This document shows positions 7,258-11,498 of a stretch of DNA of 13,219 bases, piece after piece. The notes under the pieces are model-generated. The model made no database searches. It was not told where the DNA came from and saw only the letters and a list, made by a program, of their open reading frames with translations. The translations under genes and the position numbers were made by a program. Origin of the DNA: Alistipes sp. UBA928 (GTDB lineage: Bacteria; Bacteroidota; Bacteroidia; Bacteroidales; Rikenellaceae); the NCBI GenBank assembly GCA_002293665.1, contig DBDQ01000083.1, positions 1-13,219 of the forward strand, in the 5' to 3' direction. Positions within the stretch are counted from its first letter, which is position 1. Every line of letters begins with the position of its first letter.

Positions 7258-8559
7258 ATGATTCGTAAAATTATAGAATTTTTCACCCAGGGGGTGTGGC
7301 AAAAGGGACCGGACGATCTGTCAGGGCGCAGTTGGTGGGCCGTCAGGCAACTGAGGATCATCATGTTTACTGCGCGCGGGTTCGGGCGCCACGACACGGT
7401 GATCCGTTCGGCAGCGCTGTCGTTCTTCACCGTTATGTCACTCGTGCCGATCCTTGCTTTGGTCTTTGCCATCTTCAAGGGCTTCAGCAGTGAGGGAGCT
7501 TTCAACACTCTGCTCTACGACATGCTGCCGAGCTACAAGCCTCTCGTCGACCAAATAGTGATCTTCATCGGCAACCTGCTGGGGCGCACCCGCGGTGGGG
7601 TGATGGCTGTGGGTGCGTTTTTCGTGCTGATCTGGGCCGTGATACAGGTCTTCGGCCAGGTCGAGGGGGCGTTTAACAACATCTGGGAGGTGAAGCGTTC
7701 GAGGTCGTTCGCGCGCCGTTTCTCGGCCTACATGGCGCTGATGATCGTCGTGCCGATCCTGATGCTGGCGGCCAACAGCCTGTTCGTGGGGATTCGCAGG
7801 CGGGTGGAGGTGCTCACGGGCAACCTCGGGGCGGAGTTGCTGTTCGCTTTCGCGGGGCTGGTGCTGGTGGCGCTCATGTTTTCGCTCATCTACTTCGTGC
7901 TGCCCAACACCGAGGTCAAATACCGCAACGCCCTCAAGGCAGGGATCGTGGCGGGTGTGGGATTCAGCCTGTTCCAGGTGGGCTATGTGTGGTTGCAGGG
8001 CTATCTGAGTGCCTACAACGCCATATACGGCACTTTCGCGGCGATCCCGCTATTTTTGATATGGTTGCAGGCGAGTTGGCAGATACTCCTTTTCGGGGGC
8101 GAGCTGTCGTTTGCCATGCAGAACGTCCACGACTTCGTGGCCGAGCGCGAGGCGAAGAATTTCAGCTACGACAACCGGGTGAAGATCATGATCGCCACTA
8201 TGGTGATAATCATACGAAATTACCTCGACGGAGGCGGGCTGTCGACACCCGAACGTATCGCCGACGAGTTGGGAGTGCCGGTGCGCACCATCCGCGACGT
8301 GGCGGGCGAGTTGGAGGAGGACGGCATGGTGCTGTTCGTGCAGGCCGAGGGGACGGGCAAGGCCGACTCGATGGCCCCGGGGCGCGACCCACACTCGATC
8401 CGCTTTTTCGACGTGATCAACGCCGTCACGGGACACGGCGCCGAGATGCCCCACCTACACGCCTCGCCGCTGATGACACGAATCGACTCCACCTACCAGA
8501 AAGTCAAGGGCGATGTGCGCCGGTCGGATGATAACGTTTTGCTTGTCGGGTTGATATGA
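7258..8559 (+). CDS. YihY/BrkB-family inner-membrane protein with C-terminal winged-helix-like domain
   Basis: A 433-residue integral membrane protein of the YihY (UPF0761) family, a group once misnamed ribonuclease BN. Residues 1-45 are cytoplasmic. About six hydrophobic helices follow at roughly 52-76, 112-134, 158-179, 192-216, 226-247 and 260-282. Family hallmarks include the early SAALSFFTVMSLVPILA block and the late GTFAAIPLFLIWLQASWQILLFGGELS block. Residues about 303-362 (YDNRVKIMIATMVIIIR, LSTPERIADELGVPVRTIRDVAGELEEDG) look like a winged helix, as in Rrf2-like regulators. The start at 7258 is preferred because the IIEFFTQGVW N-terminus is typical of Bacteroidetes homologues (from memory), although a -7 promoter element ends only 8 nt upstream. 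The stop overlaps the next start by 4 nt (ATGA). The molecular role of the family is not established. Confidence 0.9.
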   Translation: MIRKIIEFFTQGVWQKGPDDLSGRSWWAVRQLRIIMFTARGFGRHDTVIRSAALSFFTVMSLVPILALVFAIFKGFSSEGAFNTLLYDMLPSYKPLVDQIVIFIGNLLGRTRGGVMAVGAFFVLIWAVIQVFGQVEGAFNNIWEVKRSRSFARRFSAYMALMIVVPILMLAANSLFVGIRRRVEVLTGNLGAELLFAFAGLVLVALMFSLIYFVLPNTEVKYRNALKAGIVAGVGFSLFQVGYVWLQGYLSAYNAIYGTFAAIPLFLIWLQASWQILLFGGELSFAMQNVHDFVAEREAKNFSYDNRVKIMIATMVIIIRNYLDGGGLSTPERIADELGVPVRTIRDVAGELEEDGMVLFVQAEGTGKADSMAPGRDPHSIRFFDVINAVTGHGAEMPHLHASPLMTRIDSTYQKVKGDVRRSDDNVLLVGLI

Positions 8560-9341
8560 GCCGCAACGGCGGCAGCGAATTATTTATGCACACGCTTCGA
8601 ATAGTCATAATTGGGAATGGATCCGTGGCCGAGGGATTGGCCCGGGAGTTCGGGGAGGCTGCGGCCGAAGGCCGCATGCAGTTTGTTCAGCAGTGGGCGA
8701 GGCGGACGCATGCCCCGGAGAAGTTGGCCGCTGCCGATCTCTATGTTCTGGCGGTCAGCGATGCCGCCGTGGCCGAGGTTTCGGAGACGTTGCCTTTCGC
8801 ACCCGGGAGCGTGGTGGCTCACACCGCCGGATGCGTGGCGATGAGCGATCTCTCGCCGCGGATAGTCGATCGTGCGGTGCTCTATCCCCTGCAAAGTTTC
8901 ACCCGTGGCAGGCGACAGGCCGATTTTCGCCGCACGCCGTTTTTCATCGAAGGGGCCACTCCCCACGCGCTGGAGACCGTGTGCACCGCCGCCATGGCTA
9001 TCTCCGACAGCGTCACGGAGATGTCATCGGAGAGGCGCGCCCGCATCCACCTTGCTGGAGCTTTCGCCAACAATTTTTCCAACGCCATGCTCTCGCTCGC
9101 CGAAGAGATCGCCTGGAGTGCCGACGAAACGTTCGACGCGCTGCGGCCCATAGTCACCGAGACCTTCGCCAAAGCCCTCGACATGCCCACCCCCCGCGCC
9201 GCCCAGACCGGAGCCGCGCAGCGGGGCGACAAAACTATTCAGGCAAAACACCTCGAGATACTCGCCGACACCCACCCGGAACTAATAACAATTTACGAAG
9301 AGATCAGTAACCAGATATGGAGAATTTCAAAGAAAAACTGA
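8556..9341 (+). CDS. Rossmann-like domain / DUF2520 protein, probable oxidoreductase
   Basis: A 261-residue cytoplasmic protein with an NAD(P)-binding Rossmann N-terminus and a DUF2520 C-terminus (6-phosphogluconate-dehydrogenase-like, all-helical). Visible signatures are LRIVIIGNGSVAEGLA (about 14-29, GxGxxA nucleotide loop), DLYVLAVSDAAVAEV (about 61-75), YPLQSF at 110-115, HLAGAFANNFSNAM (about 165-178) and AQTGAAQRGD (about 216-225). The last three are characteristic of DUF2520. The substrate is unknown. The ATG at 8556 overlaps the YihY stop (ATGA), suggesting coupling; a second ATG at 8586 (MHTLRIVIIG) would put the Rossmann strand nearer the N-terminus, as in most relatives, and is an acceptable alternative. 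The 3' end overlaps the phosphatase gene by 25 nt. Confidence 0.88.
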   Translation: MSRNGGSELFMHTLRIVIIGNGSVAEGLAREFGEAAAEGRMQFVQQWARRTHAPEKLAAADLYVLAVSDAAVAEVSETLPFAPGSVVAHTAGCVAMSDLSPRIVDRAVLYPLQSFTRGRRQADFRRTPFFIEGATPHALETVCTAAMAISDSVTEMSSERRARIHLAGAFANNFSNAMLSLAEEIAWSADETFDALRPIVTETFAKALDMPTPRAAQTGAAQRGDKTIQAKHLEILADTHPELITIYEEISNQIWRISKKN

Positions 9342-9844
9342 CGCGGGTCGACACCTTCGTCTTCGACGTCGACGGCGTTTTCACAGAAGGGGGCATAGTA
9401 CCCCTGCCCCACGACGACTTCCTGCGCACCTACTACGCCCGCGACGGCTACGCCGTCACCTACGCCATCTCGGAGGGCTACCGCATATACATCATCACCG
9501 GCGGCAGGGGCGAGCTTCTGCGCGACCGTTTTGCGAAGCTGAAGGTAACGGGGTTCTTCCCCAACGTGGGCGACAAACCCGCCGTGTTGCGCGAGTTGGC
9601 CGAGCGCGACGGGCTCGATCTCGAGAACACGATCTATATGGGCGACGACATTCCCGACCTCGGGGTGATGGGCATGGTGGGGCTGCCCGTCTGTCCGGCC
9701 GACGCCGCGCACGAAATCGTCGAGGCGAGTATCTACGTGTCGCAGTATGCGGGGGGCCGCGGGTGTGTGCGCGACATCATCGAACAGGTGCTGAGATCGC
9801 AGGGCCGATGGCTGCGCCACACGATCGGTATGCATACCATTTAA
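9317..9844 (+). CDS. kdsC: HAD-family phosphatase, KdsC-like (3-deoxy-D-manno-octulosonate 8-phosphate phosphatase)
   Basis: A capless (C0) HAD phosphatase of 175 residues, a typical KdsC length, predicted to release phosphate from Kdo 8-phosphate (or a related nonulosonate 9-phosphate) for lipopolysaccharide or capsule synthesis. All four HAD motifs are visible: FDVDGV with nucleophile D17 and acid/base D19; IITGG with T61; K87 in GDKP; and MGDDIPDL with D110/D111. The substrate-specifying segment YARDGYAVTYA and the C-terminal GGRGCVRDIIEQVL are also KdsC-like. The start at 9317 lies 25 nt inside the DUF2520 gene; it places the nucleophile at residue 17, as expected, and no better start is seen. 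Other Bacteroidetes often have a maf gene next; none is present here (from memory, not checked). Kdo versus nonulosonate specificity is unresolved. Confidence 0.9.
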   Translation: MENFKEKLTRVDTFVFDVDGVFTEGGIVPLPHDDFLRTYYARDGYAVTYAISEGYRIYIITGGRGELLRDRFAKLKVTGFFPNVGDKPAVLRELAERDGLDLENTIYMGDDIPDLGVMGMVGLPVCPADAAHEIVEASIYVSQYAGGRGCVRDIIEQVLRSQGRWLRHTIGMHTI

Positions 9845-9866
9845 TCCAAACGATAAACATCCCCCC

Positions 9867-10226
9867 ATGAAATTTTTCGAATTCAAATCTGTTAACATGA
9901 AAGCCTTCCGGACGGTCGTGATCCTTACGTTCGCAGGACTGATCGTACTGTTAGGGTTTACCGTCATCGGACTCGTGTCGCGCCACGGAGAAGGCGCCGC
10001 CTACTTGTTGGTAGGGGTCATCGGATTGGCGCTCTTTCTTATAAAATCATTTTTTCGCAGGGAGTTCCGGGGGAGATTACCTACGACGGCGTGCCGAGGG
10101 CGGCAACAAGAAAACAACCCAGCTGGAAAATTACAGTATATTTGGAAGGCGCCTATGCCCCCGTCGTTCCGCATGACCAACTATAATATGTTCGAGGATG
10201 ACTACAAAACGTGGACGATCGAGTAA
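9867..10226 (+). CDS. Small membrane protein, function unknown, reading frame of the C-terminal half doubtful
   Basis: Read in one frame this encodes 119 residues. Two strong hydrophobic helices are clear at about 14-37 (TVVILTFAGLIVLLGFTVIGLV) and 44-62 (AYLLVGVIGLALFLIKSFF), with a charged cytoplasmic-like end. A second in-frame ATG at 9897 (MKAFRT) is an equally good start. After about residue 63 the frame becomes rich in arginine and in codons uncommon in neighbouring genes, and only its last 20 residues (NYNMFEDDYKTWTIE) look coding again. A -1 slip at the run of six T at 10050-10055 would instead give SQGVPGEITYDGVP onward to PVVPHDQL, stop at 10184-10186, making 106 residues. The membrane half is convincing; the rest is uncertain and may be frameshifted. 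It lies 22 nt after kdsC and 21 nt before the DUF4435 gene. No family is recognised. Confidence 0.5.
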   Translation: MKFFEFKSVNMKAFRTVVILTFAGLIVLLGFTVIGLVSRHGEGAAYLLVGVIGLALFLIKSFFRREFRGRLPTTACRGRQQENNPAGKLQYIWKAPMPPSFRMTNYNMFEDDYKTWTIE

Positions 10227-10247
10227 ACGAACTCTAATGATTTAACC

Positions 10248-11249
10248 GTGGCAAAGAGAAAACGTAAAGAGAGAAATGAGGAGTTCGTGCCTTCGAGGCT
10301 GGCAACCAGGCCCGGCCAGCGGCTCGTGGAGGTTCATGTCGAGGGATACGACGATGTGGCCTTCTGGCGCGGCATTTTCGACGAGTTCGAGAGCGAACAG
10401 GTGATATTCGAAATATCCGTTCCGCCGCGGCCCGACCTTGCCAAGGGCAAACGGGTGGTGATGGATATGATCCCCGAGAGCGGGCCTGGGTTGCTGTTGT
10501 GCGTCGACAGCGATTTCGACTACCTTTTCAGCGGCAGCACGCCTCAGTCGCGGCGGGTGCTCGGGGCTAAATACCTGTTCCACACATACGCATACGCCAC
10601 CGAGAACTACCTCTGCTGGGCGCCGGCCCTTCACACGGTCTGCACCAAAGCCACCAAGAACGACACGCGCATATTCGATTTCGAGCGTTTTCTGGCAGAA
10701 TACTCGCGGGTGATCCATCCGGTGTTTGCGTGGTACGCATGGTCGGCACAGGCGGGCGACGAACATATATTCAAGCTGATAGATTTCAAGAACACCGTGC
10801 GCCTCAACTACCTCGAGGTGCGCGACAACGGTGCGGCGACGCTCGACTGGCTGCGCGGAAACGTCCAGCGGCGCGTACACTCGCTCGAGCACCACTACTC
10901 GCAGTGGGTGGGCGAGGTGAACCACTTCATGAAGGAGGTGTGCACGCCCGACGTGACGCCCGAGAACACATATCTCTTCATGCACGGCCACACTCTGTTG
11001 GACAACGTGGTGATTCCGATGCTCAACGCCGTGTGCGAGAAACTCAAACAGATGGCGAGCGACAGGATTCAGAGTTCGGCCCAGCGCGGGGTGGCCTTCT
11101 CGAACGAGGTGAGCAACTATCGCAATGCGCTGGTGAGCGTGCGCGATACGCTGGTCTACAACGAACTCTACAAAGGCTGCCCCCTCTATCGCCGCCTCCA
11201 CGATGACATTGCTTCGGTGCTTCGCCGCGAAGGGCTTATTACGGGCTGA
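10248..11249 (+). CDS. DUF4435 (TOPRIM-like) domain protein
   Basis: A 333-residue soluble protein starting at GTG; no in-frame ATG occurs between the previous stop at 10224-10226 and this codon, and the next in-frame Met (about residue 72) would remove the first motif. The N-terminus is strongly basic (MAKRKRKERNEE). DUF4435 hallmarks are VEGYDDVAFWRGIFDEF (about 31-47), with E32 and D35/D36; LLLCVDSDFDYLF (about 82-94), with D87/D89/D91; and HTYAYATENYL (about 112-122). The E plus DxD arrangement is that of a TOPRIM metal site, as in OLD-family nucleases and in AriB of the PARIS anti-phage system (from memory). The C-terminal 200 residues are helical and charged, without a recognised domain. 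No AAA/ABC ATPase partner is adjacent: upstream is a small membrane gene, downstream hppA. Nuclease activity is inferred, not shown. Confidence 0.8.
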   Translation: MAKRKRKERNEEFVPSRLATRPGQRLVEVHVEGYDDVAFWRGIFDEFESEQVIFEISVPPRPDLAKGKRVVMDMIPESGPGLLLCVDSDFDYLFSGSTPQSRRVLGAKYLFHTYAYATENYLCWAPALHTVCTKATKNDTRIFDFERFLAEYSRVIHPVFAWYAWSAQAGDEHIFKLIDFKNTVRLNYLEVRDNGAATLDWLRGNVQRRVHSLEHHYSQWVGEVNHFMKEVCTPDVTPENTYLFMHGHTLLDNVVIPMLNAVCEKLKQMASDRIQSSAQRGVAFSNEVSNYRNALVSVRDTLVYNELYKGCPLYRRLHDDIASVLRREGLITG

Positions 11250-11296
11250 TAATCTGTGGCGGCAAGGGTCCGATTTGCTTCCCATTGGCTATTTTT

Positions 11297-11320
11297 GGCA
11301 CAAGTTGGTAAACTTGCGCC
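11297..11320. other. Hairpin-forming inverted repeat after the DUF4435 gene
   Basis: CAAGTT (11301-11306) and AACTTG (11311-11316) pair perfectly around a GGTA loop. The stem extends to GGC (11297-11299) and GCC (11318-11320) across one A-C mismatch, making nine pairs in all. It lies 47 nt after the DUF4435 stop. No T-run follows on either strand, so it is not a classical intrinsic terminator. It could still be a transcript-end or regulatory hairpin. GGCAC (11297-11301) could also pair with GTGCC (11326-11330). Confidence 0.5.
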
Positions 11321-11327
11321 CGTTCGT

Positions 11328-11350
11328 GCCAGGTTTTGCGCCAGGTTTTG
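11328..11350. repeat. Two tandem copies of GCCAGGTTTTG
   Basis: GCCAGGTTTTG occurs at 11328-11338 and again at 11340-11350, a perfect 11-bp direct repeat with 12-bp period. It lies 54-76 bp upstream of the hppA -33 element. The period is close to one helical turn, so both copies face roughly the same side of the DNA, as expected for paired protein-binding sites. No regulator is known for it. Confidence 0.55.
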
Positions 11351-11352
11351 TT

Positions 11353-11401
11353 GGGGGAAAGGGGTACGATGAGGGGGGGTGGGGATGGTGGTGGAGGCGG
11401 G
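11353..11401 (+). other. G-run cluster with G-quadruplex potential upstream of the hppA promoter
   Basis: On the plus (non-template) strand there are G-runs of 5 (11353-11357), 4 (11361-11364), 7 (11373-11379) and 4 (11381-11384), with loops of 3, 8 and 1 nt. GG pairs follow and the cluster ends in GGG at 11399-11401. It stops two bases before the -33 element at 11404. Four runs of at least four guanines are enough for a G-quadruplex by the usual relaxed definition (one loop is 8 nt). Function is inferred only. Confidence 0.5.
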
Positions 11402-11403
11402 AG

Positions 11404-11434
11404 TTTGGAATTTTCGATTGTTTTATTAACTTTG
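11404..11434 (+). promoter_or_regulatory. Predicted Bacteroidetes-type promoter of hppA
   Basis: TTTG at 11404-11407 and TAACTTTG at 11427-11434, with a 19-nt spacer, match both promoter elements of the Bacteroidetes primary sigma factor without mismatch. The predicted start is near 11439, leaving a leader of about 60 nt before the ATG at 11499. Around the start, CACAA (11436-11440) and TTGTG (11443-11447) form a small dyad. ATTTTG (11440-11445) and CAAAAT (11452-11457) can pair as a hairpin at the very 5' end of the transcript. Confidence 0.7.
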
Positions 11435-11498
11435 CCACAATTTTGTGCCTGCAAAATCCCCCGACACGAAACATTAATCTTTTAATCTAACTAACTAC

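Noticed and set aside
7209..7508. Upstream extension of the manA frame to an ATG at 7508
   Set aside because: The extension runs antisense through the start of the YihY gene and the divergent promoter; true ManA proteins begin near MLYPLQF.
7258..8559. Annotation of the YihY protein as ribonuclease BN
   Set aside because: That name was an early misassignment in the family; the protein is a multi-pass membrane protein without RNase motifs.
10248..11249. Complete PARIS (AriA-AriB) defence system
   Set aside because: Only the DUF4435 component is present; no ATPase gene lies next to it within the window.
10242..11285. 347-codon minus-strand open frame opposite the DUF4435 gene
   Set aside because: The plus-strand frame carries DUF4435 motifs and fits the flanking gene direction; the antisense product is His/Val/Arg-rich and runs past the gene into the hairpin region.
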